This document shows, in pieces, positions 34,219-45,230 of a DNA stretch of 64,000 nucleotides. The position numbers were made by a program, and so were the translations under genes. A model generated the notes under the pieces. The model did not search any database. It saw nothing but the letters and a program-made list of their open reading frames with translations, and was not told the DNA's origin. The stretch lies in contig JAJEKV010000040.1 in assembly GCA_021234155.1 (NCBI GenBank), forward strand, positions 13,160,719 to 13,224,718. Direction: 5' to 3'. Within the stretch, counting starts at the first letter, position 1; every line of letters starts with the position of its first letter. This DNA is from Isoetes taiwanensis. Taxonomy: Eukaryota; Streptophyta; Lycopodiopsida; Isoetales; Isoetaceae.

Positions 34219-35924
34219 AATTACAGGCCTCTATGGCTGCATTAGTCTCTTGGTTGGAGTGAGGGTACATCCTTGTAGCCAATACCCATTGGCAAATGTT
34301 TTTGGTCCACTCCTTACTCATGTAAGCCGCCAACTTGGGGTATTGAGGATACTTCCTCAATAAGTCTTCAATTTCCTAGTTGCCTCCCTCCCTTTGCCTC
34401 CCTATACTCTTCGCCATTACACATTGTCCCCTAGAGGACCTTACGTCTGTACATAATGTAACCAAGTTCCTTGAGCAGATCGTTACGTGCCACCTTGTTC
34501 TTGATGTTCTTACGCAACCACTTTATCCAAGCCCTCCTCCGTGCCATATGCAAATTTGCACGGGCACACTAGAAAAAACCTATGAAATTAAACAATGTTA
34601 GTGCGGTTATGATTTGCTTCCAAGGATTAGAGTTTGACAAGTTACTTTTTTCACGGCCCTTATCTCAGCATGGGCATCATCGTAATGATGCAAGAAGGTT
34701 GCCAATCGGGATCATCTCGGCATAAGGACTCCTTTAGTGCTTGCATCCACTTTGTTATAGCTCCACTCTTTTGAGAATTGGTAATAACGTAAGCCAATGG
34801 TAAACCATTGGAATACTCATCAAAAGGCGAGAAGTGTGAAAAGATAGAATGCATTAAACCATACACAATAATCAAATCAACACACAATAAAAGTTGAGGA
34901 AGAACCGCACCTCTTGTCGTTTGTTTTGAAAGTAGAGTCCATGCAAATGGCTTTGTTCTTGCCAAATTTCAACATGGACTCCCTTTGGATTGGAGTCATA
35001 ACTCCTAATTGAAACAAGTCTCCTTGCTCATACATGAACACAGAATCTTGATGTTGTTGAACCCACATGTCAATGCTAGTGGGAAGATCTTCATGTAGCT
35101 TCCATGTGTTACGAACAACTCCCTTTTCAATATTGTACACGTCCCGAATTTTCAACACATCATCCCTACACATGCTTTCCTGTCCATTCACTTCAAGTCT
35201 CAACCTCCACCTCTCTTCATGCATGTTCATGACACTACGTGGCGTGTGCCATTGGACAAGCTTCTGTCTTACCCATTCCCTCAATTCTTGTGAGATCCAG
35301 GGTGCTAGCTTGAACTTAACTCCAGGTTCTTGCTCAGGTACTGTTATGCCTGGGCAAATCTTTCAAGTACTGATGCTTGATTGATTATGGTACTACTATG
35401 CCAGAACCTCATGTCTTTTACAAGTACTGATACGCTTGGATCAGGCATGCTCTAACATTTTGTATGAGTGAGAGCTTATTCAGGCTGCTTTGGATCCATT
35501 CCATTTTGCTATTGCTATACAGATACACAGGTTTTTCTTGTCTTTTCTCAGTATTTCAGAAAATTTATATGTTTCTACTATTCGGCTTGAAACTTTAGGG
35601 AGCCTGAATGGCTTATCTCAGATATCATCTTTACATCATCTGGTTACTAGGTGGGTGGACTATGTATAGAGCATTCAAGTTATATTTGTAGCTTGAGGAA
35701 AATCGATTTTTGTCTCCTGTAGTATTCTACTACCCAGGAAGATGTTGATTTTGATCCTGTAGTACTAGTTAGTTGGAAGAAGATGTTGAGGAAAATATAT
35801 GAGTACTTAAGCTTCAAGTATTACATTAGATCCATAAGGGATCCTTTGTACTTCAAGGTTATCTGATCCTTATGGGATCTCTCTGATGTAATTCTTCCTA
35901 TCTGAATAAAAAATTTTCTTACCT

Positions 35925-35964
<40 letters not shown>

Positions 35965-36781
35965 GGAGGATGGGTCAACAAACCTACCATGGCGGGGCAA
36001 ACCTTGGATATTCTTGTGATCAAACCCATAATAAGTGATATGTGAAAGTGCGGAAGGAAATAGAGTTGCGCTTGATTGTGAAATGGCTTTGGCGGCCCCT
36101 ACGTATGCCCTCTCCCCTCTCAACCCTTTTCCCCTACGTGTGCGGTGGGCGTGGTCTTTCCTCAACCACATGAGTGTTTCTTTGTCTTGTCTTGAGGTCC
36201 ATATGAACACCAATATCTGTATTGTGCATTACAAGTTAGTTTTCATCTACTAGGTGTAATCTTAATGACAAGCACCTCAAATGACTTAAAAAAGCAAGAA
36301 TTATAATCAAACACATAACCTATCAAACACATAATCTTGGACTCATGATTTAAAACACAAACACATGAATCAAACCAATACCTCTTCAACGTCATATAGG
36401 AATCCTTGTAGGGTCTTTTTAACACTCTCTCAGGCACTGAACTTCTTAGATAGAAATTGGCAGGTGCTTCACAATTCCTCTGCTCCCCAAGAACGAAATC
36501 TTGGACCCGGTCTGTATGGATGTAGCAAGTCCAAACAAGCATCTGGCCACCCCCTTGAATATCAGGTACAAAATGCTCTTCAGGATACCAATGTAAGTTG
36601 CCATGATCAAACAGGCCATTTGGAGGTGTTTCGGGCTGTATTTCAGCCCTAAGCTGGAAATAAAAACATTAAACACAAAATGACAACGATTGTTTAAAGC
36701 CCTTGAACTTACCTCTTCTCTCTTCTCCTCTAACTCGTCCATAGCTGCCGCAGCCACAGCCGCATTGCGCTCCTCCTCCAT
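34219..36781 (-). CDS. MULE transposase gene, copy A; interrupted by a retroposon
   Basis: Three exons join in phase on the minus strand: 36781-36713 (MEEERNAAV..), 36653-36382 (FDHGNLHWYPEEHF.., LKRPYKDSYMTLK) and 36216 onward (RYWCSYGPQDKT). The N-terminal part has a Cys/His-rich stretch (GCQCHF, clear in copy B), probably for DNA binding. The catalytic DDE triad is visible: Asp in CMDSTFKTN, Asp in IITDDAH (one base short here, intact in copy B) and Glu in ETNAAIEA, preceded by VRRAW-like KWLRKN. A 635-bp poly(A) insertion (35326-35960) splits exon 3. Past the Glu the frame enters the minisatellite, so any C-terminal SWIM domain is missing. Confidence 0.85.
35326..35960 (+). mobile_element. 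Poly(A) retroposon (LINE 3' end or processed transcript) in the transposase gene
   Basis: About 600 bp of non-coding sequence ending GAATAAAAAATTTTCTTACC and a ~36-A tail, flanked by AACTCCAG (35318-35325; the right copy is garbled here but exact at 55501-55508 in copy B). Without the insert and one duplicate, the transposase reads straight through (VDPSSGVKFKLAPW), which confirms the insertion. It has no RNA polymerase III boxes that I can see, so a 5'-truncated LINE or a processed mRNA fits better than a SINE. Confidence 0.8.
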
Positions 36782-37057
36782 GCCTCGCTACTTCGACATC
36801 AACACGCAACAGGGATGAACCACACTCAGATGGTGATCCCGGAGGGTGGTCTCAGAACGTCCATGTGTTTTCATTGTATTGGTTTGTCCGTGCATGGGCT
36901 GGCAAAATTCAAACTTGGACCACCTGATTAGTCCACGCCGCCATCTCCATCGTCCAAACGTTCTCATATTCTGGCCTCCGGAATCACAGGGGCAAATGAC
37001 GTGGTGATCAGGAGGGCGGTATGGTCAAACCACCTCGGTTTGCATCTATGATGAATT

Positions 37058-37760
37058 CAAATCACGGGATCCACGTCACCATATCGGGGATCCGGAGGAG
37101 GGGATCACCCACGGATAGCGCCCGGCCGTTATCACCGGGGGTGATCGAGGAGGGCATCCCCGTCCGGGTGCCCGGGGATCCGGAGGAGGGGATCACATAG
37201 GCGGATAGCGTCCGCCGTTATCAGCCAGGGCGGTGATCCCTGAGGAGGGGATCCGGTCCGGGTGCGGGGATCCGGAGGAGGGGATCACCTCGGCGGATAG
37301 GGTCCGCCGTTATCAGCCACGGCCGGGTGATCCCGGAGGAGGGGATCCGCGTCCGGGGTGCCCGGGGATCCCGGAGGTGGGGATCAACTCGGCGGATAGC
37401 GTCCGCCGTTATCAGCCACGGCCGGGTGATCCCGGAGGAGGGGATCCGCGTCCGGGGTGCCGGGGATCCCGGAGGCGGGGATCACCTCGGCGGATATCGT
37501 CCGCCGTTAACAGCCCGCGACCGTGGGGATCCCAGAGGAGGGGATCGCGTGGATGATCCCGGAGGCGGGGATCTCTGAGGCGCGGACGGCCGCGATTGCA
37601 CGGGGATTTGGACAGCGGGGATGGTCCGGGCCGACGTGGCGTCTGCCGTACCTCAGAACGGGGTCTCCCCAACGGACCCCGTCGAGAGAGACCCGTGATC
37701 CCGGAGGACGGTAAATTTATCTCCAGGATCACCGAATCAAGGGTAAAAGTATCCTGAGCC
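37058..37760 (-). repeat. MULE A right terminal inverted repeat with five ~90-99-bp modules
   Basis: The module GCGGATAGCGTCCGCCGTTATC starts near 37112, 37201, 37292, 37391 and 37490, each followed by GATCCCGGAGGAGGGGATC-type boxes. Every module therefore carries two potential hairpins. The outermost ~230 bp (37540-37760) is non-modular and most conserved with the left end. Gly/Arg-rich open frames here are read-throughs of the repeat. Confidence 0.9.
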
Positions 37761-37769
37761 CTCTAGGAC

Positions 37770-39381
37770 TAGGTTTTAAGTCCATCCATGTACTCTTTCT
37801 ATTCTTTTGAGTAATAAAGGTCAAAGTTCATCAAAAAAAAGGGAGATCTAGCTATTTTTATCTACAACAAGACAAAAGAAAGAAAGAAGGAAAAATTGAA
37901 CCAACTACTGCTAAAAAGAAGCGATAATCAAAAGTTCCATAAAAAACAATAAACCGATTGAACCTAAACCTTTTGAAATGCAGAGGGAAACCCTATTTGT
38001 GTTCACACCTTGTTGTAGTCAAATACATTGGGGGACTATGTAAGATCAACTATGTCAAGCAGAGGAGATCGGAGAAGGGAGATCATGAGCTCAAAATGTA
38101 GTATGAGGCTAACTTATTTACTTCTAATGGTTTTTTTTTTTTTTTTTTTGTTTATGCCTTTATTGCAAACTTTCGTATAGTATTCATGGATACTTTTCCT
38201 TTGATTTTCAATATAAGGCAAAGTAGATCTAATTTCAACCTCTGAATCTCCCCCTTTTCTGACCCTTTTATTTTATAGATGTCTAAAGCCCTGCAATTCT
38301 GTCTAGACAAACTTTTCTTTTATTAAACCCCTTTTGCTCCTTCCTCGAGAAGTTCTTATGTGTGGAACCATTGTACATTGGCTAAGCCTTTTGTTGTTTG
38401 ATGCATCATTCTGTATAGCTAGTGTACCTTTCCTTTTCCTTGTCATAGCACTAGTGTACCCCCAACATTTCTCAATCCATGGCACATTTGGCCAATCTCA
38501 TGCCCTTCAAAAAACCTTACTCCTTCAAGAAGTCTAGATGAAGGTTTATTACATGATGTAAGCATCAAACTAACCAATGGGCAATCATTAGCTGGAATAA
38601 TTTCGTCATTCTTTCATGTTTCTATCGAGAGACTTATGTGTGCCATAAAATTTAGGGAAATTTCCAACTATACTTCTCAAGTTTGCAACCATTCTAGAAT
38701 TACCCTCCAAATCAAGAGCATTTTTATAATGAGGGTAATATACTTTTTGTGACTCCTTCAAGTTTAAAATTTATCTTCACAAACTGATAGATTAAGATAA
38801 TTTCAACAAGTTTTATACTCATTTGAATTGTTCTTTATAACACGTTTTTAGAACACCGTATGTTGAAAATTTCAGCTCTGCTTTAGATCATTCTACTGCT
38901 ACTAGATAGGTATACTCTCATCTATAAGTTTGATGAAAAGCACCTTTCATTTGATTGTTGGTTTGAGCCAAATACCTTGTTTCTTTCTTGGGGGTATTTT
39001 TGAAATATTTACAAACTTGAGGGGTATATTAGGAATATTTCCTAAAACTTCTTGGGACGCTTTCTTCTTAGTCCCGTCACAACTAGTTCCTCGAAGTTGG
39101 ATGGCTAGAGTGTTGATATGTGTTCAGAGAGAGAGAGAGTATATTATCTATTTTTTTTTTCTTCCTTGTAGAACCTCCAAGGACTCTCCATGAGCACATG
39201 GGTGCATGTTTCCATTTCTAATAGATTTGTTATGCTTTTAAAAAGAAAAATGAATAATGATAAACACAATTCCACACTACAAGAAAATTTGGTGGGAATA
39301 TATATTTATAGAACTTAAGTACATATAAAACAAAGAAGAAAATAAAAATTTGGAGAATGAGAATGAGAATGAGAATGAGAA
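37770..39381. other. AT-rich DNA right of MULE A; no gene; one CACTA-like end
   Basis: LTR-like sequence continues to about 37840. A 20-base poly(T) lies at 38129-38149. At 39275 the string CACTACAAGAAAA matches the usual terminus of CACTA transposons, but no partner end was seen. A (GAGAAT)n microsatellite at 39355-39381 is the tail of the LINE that follows. The 60-codon minus-strand frame at 38303-38485 is unrecognised, and its conservation in copy B reflects the duplication only. Confidence 0.5.
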
Positions 39382-40488
39382 TTTTTTTTCGTCCACTGAG
39401 GCCAATCGGCCTATGGGACCCATAAGGAGCGCAGCAAACTTATTACTGTCCGGGTTAAAAAAACCCCCGCCCCGAAGGGTTTTCGAGGGAAAAACCGTGG
39501 CAGTAATAAGAATGCTGTCAAACTGTACAAGTATACATCAATGTTTATATACATGTCAAGTGTGTGCCCGAGGACATAGCTGATCTCGCATGTCCATAAC
39601 CAGCACCCGTACGGATGTTGTGCTCAATGTCACATGTAACGGCTGGCCAGGCCTGACCAACTCAGCATATCGTGTCCGAATTTGATCATATGTTGGGCAA
39701 CTTTGAAGGGTATGAGATTCATCCTCAATGACTCCCATTTGGCGGATTGATGAGCACATCTGGCGTGGCTCACCAATCCATCCACTTTTGTCTCAATTCG
39801 AAGATGATGTGCCCACAATGCGAATGGAGGCAATGAGTCTACGCCGTTTCATGGGCAAGTGGGTACGCAGGTAGCATTGCGGGCCTCGTTCCAATGTGGG
39901 ATTTATGTGGCGTTGGTAGTGTGCTGTCTTGACCTGTTCAAGGGCATTGGCATCTCAAAGCTTGCTGAGGAAGCAATCGTCAAGATATTGCCTCAAGCCT
40001 CTGTTTGCACATGTATGCACCTGTACTCCTGCACATTCCATCTAGCCAACCATTGAGCTCTCTTTTCCCTCAGAAGAGGGCCTTGAGGCTGCGGCTCCAT
40101 TGCCATGATATAAGCTAGTTTAGGGAGGCGAGCATCGTCCATATTGACCACCTTAGAAAATAGGCAATGTGGCGATCAAGGGCCGCCCCCTGAAGAAGGC
40201 AAGAGTCTGTCTCTGCTTGATAGAATTTGATATGGGGATTTGTGGACTTCACCCCTAGTGCTCATTACTAAGAAGGCTTTACGGACTGCTCCAAGTCATT
40301 CAAGTAGCAAGTGATACTCTTGGGCCCCATACTTCCACCCAGAAGGGCGGGCTCCACTAAGACCTTGAGCAGTGGTGATGGGCCCAAATCATACAACTCC
40401 CGCTCTATGACTATTGTTTTGCATTGCATATAGTGCCTTCGGCCTACTTAGTCACTTCGTGGCCGTATGGATGTGTCGGTGCATAGTA
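39382..40488 (-). mobile_element. YADD-family LINE, 5'-truncated copy A1
   Basis: Its 3' end on the minus strand has the tail block GGTTTT..GGGGCGGGGGTTTT, then GGGTCCCATAGGCCGATTGG, and a (TTCTCA)n microsatellite tail. A zinc-finger-like C-terminal motif is readable: MGVIEDESHTLQSCPTYDQI. It lacks the reverse transcriptase catalytic part and carries several frame breaks. Its truncated 5' end abuts the TTCC tail of the next LINE. Confidence 0.75.
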
Positions 40489-40508
40489 GAAGGAAGGAAG
40501 GAAGGAAG

Positions 40509-41940
40509 GTACTTTTATCGATCCCACGGAGACCAATCGGTCTATGGGACCCAATACAAAAAGCGCAGCAAGCGGATTCTTGCGGGATTAAAAACCCCAG
40601 CCGGAAGGGTTTGAGGGAAAAAAGTGGCGACAATCGGCCTGTGACAAAGCTAATGCTAATCATATAAAATCGAAACATCCCAATATATCTGATCATGCAC
40701 CACCCCGTAGTGCCTAGTCGGTGACTGACCCGGTGAGGGGGCAAATGTGACCTCGCAGTCGATTACCTCGGATGTATGACCCGGGGCACGCGTCTTGGCG
40801 GTGTGTTCATCGGCAAATGCAAAGAACACGTCCGTAGAGTACTAAGGGGCGATATCGGCCCGGATCGCGGTGAACAGCGGGCAACTCTGGAAAGTGTGAG
40901 ACTCATCCTCAATGGCACCGTTTTGACCTTGACAGCGAGCTTTGTCTGGCGGGGCTCCCCAATCCACTGCGAAATCTCGATCGAAGATGGTGGGCACACA
41001 ATGCGAATGGAGGCAATGAGTCAGCTTTTCGAGAGGCGGGAGGAACGAGGTAAATTTTGTGGGCCCGGGCTAACACGGGGTTGATGTGCTCCTTGTAATG
41101 GGCCATTTTGACTGCTCTAGAGCAATGGGGTCCCAGGCTTGCCAATGAAACAAGCATCTAGGTACTCCCATTTTATCCACGATCGCCCATTGCGCCCGGT
41201 AGACTTATCTGCTCTCTACCCGTTCCATCTGGCGAACCAGCGATCTCTCTTACCCCTCCAACGGGCCCTAAGCGCATTTGCGGACTCATGGCCCTGATGT
41301 AAGCAGTCGCGGGGCCGAGAGCATCACCCATAGTAACCACTTTACGAAAATAGGCGATGTGTATATCAAGGGTTGCATTTGGCGGCAAGAATCCGTTTCT
41401 GCGGCCAGGAGAATCGATAGGGGGTGAAGGTTTCACCCCAAGTGCGTGCCAAAAATGCCTTACACTTTTGCTCCAAGTCATTCAGTGCCAAAGAGGCAAT
41501 AGGGCCCCAAACCTCGACCCCGTCTGAAGGGGCCAATTTCGACCGGTGCGAGCAGATGTGTGATGGCCCCAATCATATAGCTACGCACGGTGGCGTGTTT
41601 CGCATGGCATAAAGCGCTTTCGGCTGTTGTCACCCTTAAGCGGATAGGCGCCTCAGCCCGAGCGAGGGGAACTCCACCCCTAGGTACTTGTAGGTGGCGT
41701 GGCGTCCCTGGTATCCCCGATATGTGAGTCACGGGAGGCATGGGGTGGCGTGAAGAGGATATGAGAACCACCACGGTCTTGGCTAGATTGACGCGCATGC
41801 GTGGCGACAAAATGTGTCTAGGGCATCGGGTGAGGCGCATAGCTTACAGGGTGTGGGCGGTGAGGCCAACATCGTCCGCATAGATGAGCTGGCGGATGAC
41901 CTGGTGCAAAAGCCACTCCCAAATATTTGTATGTAAGGAA
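40509..41940 (-). mobile_element. YADD-family LINE, 5'-truncated copy A2
   Basis: The 5' end starts just before the reverse transcriptase motif QLIYADDVGL (about 41875), followed by MRVNLAKTVVVLISS and, after frame changes, VEVWGP and ATLDIHIAYF. The 3' end has the same tail block and GGGTCCCATAGACCGATTGG, ending in a (TTCC)n microsatellite (40489-40508). The YADD box and the Cys/His C-terminus (EDE..H, CP.YD) point to an I or RTE-like clade rather than the usual plant L1. It is inactive. Confidence 0.8.
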
Positions 41941-43471
41941 TGGACATGTTAAAGTTATTTTTCTTTAAAGCATGATCCATGCTTATAATACTAAATCTAT
42001 GTTAAAGTTGTGTATAATTTAAACTGTAAAGTAAAATTAGTTGCATAGTCATATTTCCATCTCCATTCCTCGCATGCAAAGGGCACTGCCCTCCCTGTTG
42101 CATTTATGATGCTAGATTTTCATTTTGGCATGGCTGATTCAATAGCCTTCCATTGAAGACATACTTAATGTCAACAAGGGGCATGAACAGAATGATAGTG
42201 AGGCACCCTTTCAAAAGCGAAAGAGGAGATGGGGACTTGAGTGTGATTCCACCTGCGCATTTCAAACAATAGAGGTAAATCACAAATTGCTAGTTGCATG
42301 GGCAACTAATATATGGTATTTCACATTCATCACGTATGGGATTCTCTAATATTGTATATATGGTCTCCTAATGTAAGGGCAACACATGGCCATTAGATAT
42401 TAAAAATTCTTTGGTGGCAAAGTTCGAGTTTTCATAAATTGTCATAAATTCGAACCTCTATGCCCATAAACGAAACGAAAAGTACTTGTCTTTTCTCCAA
42501 TAATATATAGAAACCCCCATGCCTCTCAATACAAATTATTCCTTGCAAAACAAGCATAAAGAAATAAAGTCTTCTTGGCCTTACGTGGTTGTGTAAGGCC
42601 ACCGCAAAATTACATTATGCACCAAAAAGAAAGCATAGATAGAAGTCAAGAAAAGTGGCCAGGCTCGGTTTCTAAGACAATTTTTTTTGTTTGGTGCGAA
42701 TTGTTTTAATGAACGCCGTATTGGACGGTACTGAACAAATTTCCAACGACGGCACCTTACAGTTCTCAAATTATGCAAGCATCGCCAAAATTTCAAAGAT
42801 AAAATATGAAGGAACATTCTTGTTAGAAATGGGTCATTGATGAGCCCAGATCATGGTGACGAGGGCAGCCTAACAAACCAAACAATCAAAATGGTCCTTA
42901 ACTGACTACAAATTTAATGCATGCATTTTTTTGACAAGCAATTAACTGTCAAGGTGTGCCAAAATATATTGTTCAGCTTCAAGAATTGGTTGAATACAGT
43001 ATCGAATCGTAAGTCAGTTGAGTCAGAAATAAACAAGCCATCTTTTGCAACAAGAAAATCAACAGAATACTACTCTGATAAAAGCATCCAACTACTCTGG
43101 AAGATGGAGAATATATTACATGGAAAGTATCTACAACAGTGGCGAACTATATTAGCATAAGCATAGGCAAAGTAAGATGAACAGAACAATGCCTGGCACC
43201 AATCCAGCTCATAAATGAGGCATATCCTCAATAGGCTGGCTAGAAGTTCTTAACTCGAATAAAAACAAGAGATCAAAAACAAAATATACATGCAAAACAC
43301 CTTATAGCATTTCCTGGAACCAACCTTAATTGCCTGGCTATCAAGTGTAGAATAATCTGAGGATTTCCCATGAGAACTTCATGATCAGATCTAGATCTAG
43401 ATCTGTTTCATCTTAAGTAACACCATCTTGATCTAAGTAACACCTAACAAGAAGAAAGCAAAGTTCAATCC
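41941..43471. other. AT-rich DNA between LINEs and F-box gene
   Basis: No gene is supported. The 78-codon minus-strand frame at 42581-42817 is unchanged in copy B (62043-62279), but the surrounding DNA is equally conserved, so this is no evidence for coding. An inverted GTGGTTGTGTAAGGCC / GGCCTTAC motif lies near 42580, and an AGATCTAGATCT repeat at 43385-43405 is probably in the 3' flank of the F-box gene. Confidence 0.5.
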
Positions 43472-44593
43472 CTAAAATGAGTTCATTTCAAGGAGGTAAG
43501 TCCGGCGCTGGACTAGAACTGCAGCAGCACTCTTGTGCGGTTCTTCGAAGGCAGTAGCCACAAAATGATCCATATCTTTTTTAGGAGGAAGTTCACTAGG
43601 TCTTATAGCCACCAAAGTTGCACCTTCAAGGTCAGTTCCTCCTGGAAGCTCCAAATGAGGAGCATACCATAGCTTCATACTGAGAGCAGGGACTTGAGTT
43701 CTGTTAGAAGAAGCAGAAGCTGCCAGTGGCTTTTCGCAAAATTCTTTAAGCTGATTCTTTCCCATGCACAGAGTTCCCTGTCCATCTGAATCTGTAAGAA
43801 CAAGGCTCTGTAGAGTAGGATGATCAGAGATTATCTGTTGCAGAAGATAGTGCCGCGCCGAGGCGGCAATCAGAGAACTTATGATCCATACAACCCTCAA
43901 TTTTAAGCTACCATCAGTGTAGAACGATTCAGGAATACTACCACTGTCATCAACAGCAGCAGGAGCAGCAGGCATCTCTCCTTCTTCTGCTATCTGAACA
44001 GATTCTTGCTGCCCTTGATAAACAAACCAGCCTTTACCTGCATCACACTTAGAAATCTTCTTATTTCTGAGGGATGAGCCACCAAGGATAACACAGCTTT
44101 CTAGGGTACTGCCAAACTCTGCTTTCCACTTTAGAAGAAGGCCCTCTTCTATGCCAAGCTCCCCCCCTGGAAGCTCAATCCTCAAGTGTTGAATCTCCTT
44201 GAAATTCTTCAACACTTCACCTGGAGAATGATGGGAAACTTCAGAATGTTTGCTCTTTTTGGGCCCTAAGAGGTGCTGCAGAGCATAAAAGGGCTTTACT
44301 ATGCTGCCATATAATATCTTCACAAGGTGGCTTAATATGTTTTTTCCCTTTGCATTCAGGTTGTTTTCTTCTCCAGAGATCACACAGTCCACCTTCACAA
44401 CAACGTTACCGACCTGTGGCGCCAAGGAGTTGAACCTTTTGGACACTGCACAGCATCTGCCCAAAGCCTTTATATCTGCTACCTTGTTGAAGATTGTTAG
44501 AAGCAGAGCATCTGGAAGACGGTCGAAAATATTACCAGGAGTAGCCATGTCCATGAATCTGTGATTTTTTGTTGAAGTATATACCATATGCAT
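43472..44593 (-). CDS. F-box protein, AUF1-like, intact copy
   Basis: 373 codons, uninterrupted. An F-box lies near the N-terminus (residues ~22-60: LPDALLLTIFNKV, ADIKALGRCCAVSKRFNSL). The C-terminal half shows the AUF1/AUF2 signature: LKLRVVWIISSLIAASARHY, SLVLTDSDGQGTL, VPALSMKLWYAPHLELP, GATLVAIRP and RRTYLLEMNSF. F-box proteins bind SKP1 and choose targets for SCF ubiquitin ligases; Arabidopsis AUF1 is auxin-induced and affects auxin and cytokinin responses in roots. An in-frame TAG lies 9 bp upstream of the first ATG. Met14 (44554), nearer the F-box, is an alternative start. The region around residues 180-225 (acidic, Ala/Pro-rich linker) is less typical. It has no intron in the coding part. 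Confidence 0.92.
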   Translation of the reverse strand: MHMVYTSTKNHRFMDMATPGNIFDRLPDALLLTIFNKVADIKALGRCCAVSKRFNSLAPQVGNVVVKVDCVISGEENNLNAKGKNILSHLVKILYGSIVKPFYALQHLLGPKKSKHSEVSHHSPGEVLKNFKEIQHLRIELPGGELGIEEGLLLKWKAEFGSTLESCVILGGSSLRNKKISKCDAGKGWFVYQGQQESVQIAEEGEMPAAPAAVDDSGSIPESFYTDGSLKLRVVWIISSLIAASARHYLLQQIISDHPTLQSLVLTDSDGQGTLCMGKNQLKEFCEKPLAASASSNRTQVPALSMKLWYAPHLELPGGTDLEGATLVAIRPSELPPKKDMDHFVATAFEEPHKSAAAVLVQRRTYLLEMNSF

Positions 44594-45230
44594 CTCTTCC
44601 TACAAGAAATTTTCCAGGAAGTTTCTCCAACTCTGAAATCTCAACTTCCCAGAACCGTCGTCTTGAAGTGAGAATTTGTGGACCCTTGTGGTCTTCACGA
44701 CATCAGGAAGATTACAGTAGCGCCCTGCTTGCATGACTAGCTCAACAGCGCGTTAGAACTTCAAATCTCAGAACTTTCTTGGCGATTTCAGATATCCAAT
44801 CAAATCTTTATTTTTCAAAGCGCCCAAATGACTAGATCTGCCAATTACTATAGCAAATCGAGCTTCAAGTCTTTTATAAGACCAAAAGATCCAACAGATC
44901 TGCAAAATATCGCCAAGGGACAAGGGAATAAAAGGAAAAGGAGAAACAAAAGAAATGGATCAAATAGAAGATCACGAAAACTCCACCCCAACAACCGAAT
45001 CTCCAAGAAGATAATGCACAATCGGCGAAAAAAAAAATCACCAGAGAGACACACCTCGATTTACAAGCAGCGAGATCTTAAATATAATTACAAGAAGAAT
45101 GGTGCCGCGAATCGGAAGCCCAAGTCGCGAGACGGGAGAAATGCGGAGGAAGCTTTGTGCTTTTGTTGCCAGAGTACCGGCACTAACGTTAGCAAGCTAT
45201 AAGCTATAGTTAGAGGCCCACTAATGCAAA
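44594..45230 (-). promoter_or_regulatory. 5' leader and promoter region of the F-box gene
   Basis: Directly upstream of the F-box gene on the minus strand. A GTGGGCCTC box (plus-strand GAGGCCCAC near 45213) resembles plant site II/GGGCC promoter elements, and about 60-150 bp further in lies CT-rich leader-like sequence. A leader intron is possible (GTGTGTCTCTC donor near 45050), but no acceptor is certain. The Lys/Arg-rich plus-strand frame at 44828-45202 is the antisense of this region. Confidence 0.4.

Larger units (their letters stand above)
29989..37760. mobile_element. Mutator-like element (MULE) A, ~7.8 kb, with Ulp1-like and transposase genes
   Basis: Terminal inverted repeats (29989-30666 and 37058-37760) start GGCTCAGGATACTTTTACC, and the perfect 9-bp duplication CTCTAGGAC flanks the element (29980-29988 and 37761-37769). 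Long inverted repeats plus a 9-bp duplication define Mutator-like elements. Inside, a plus-strand Ulp1-like peptidase gene and a minus-strand MULE transposase gene converge on a minisatellite. A poly(A) retroposon interrupts the transposase. The MULE sits in the 88-bp repeat of an LTR, and the same insertion site in copy B shows it predates the duplication. Confidence 0.93.
29074..44855 (+). repeat. Segmental duplication, copy A
   Basis: Bases 29074-44855 align end to end with 48617-64000 in the same orientation (offset 19.54 kb at the left, 19.15 kb at the right). The copy continues right beyond 44855, but the window ends there in copy B. It carries LTR part, MULE, LINE fragments and F-box gene. 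The AT-rich parts (33640-34020, 41940-42460) are almost identical to copy B; the MULE and LINE parts differ much more, mostly at CG and CHG-type sites. Confidence 0.95.

Noticed and set aside
37233-37732. Gly/Arg/Pro-rich frames in the MULE ends (also 29992-30545 and 56533-57243)
   Set aside because: They are read-throughs of the tandem terminal modules on both strands, with no independent coding signal.
38303-38485. Basic 60-codon minus-strand frame shared by both duplicates
   Set aside because: Short, no domain, and conservation is explained by the duplication.
42581-42817. 78-codon frame identical in both duplicates (62043-62279)
   Set aside because: Flanking non-coding DNA is equally identical, so the match shows recent duplication, not coding constraint.
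44828-45202. 124-codon Lys/Arg/Asn-rich frame on the plus strand
   Set aside because: It is antisense to the leader of the F-box gene and its composition simply reflects A-rich DNA.
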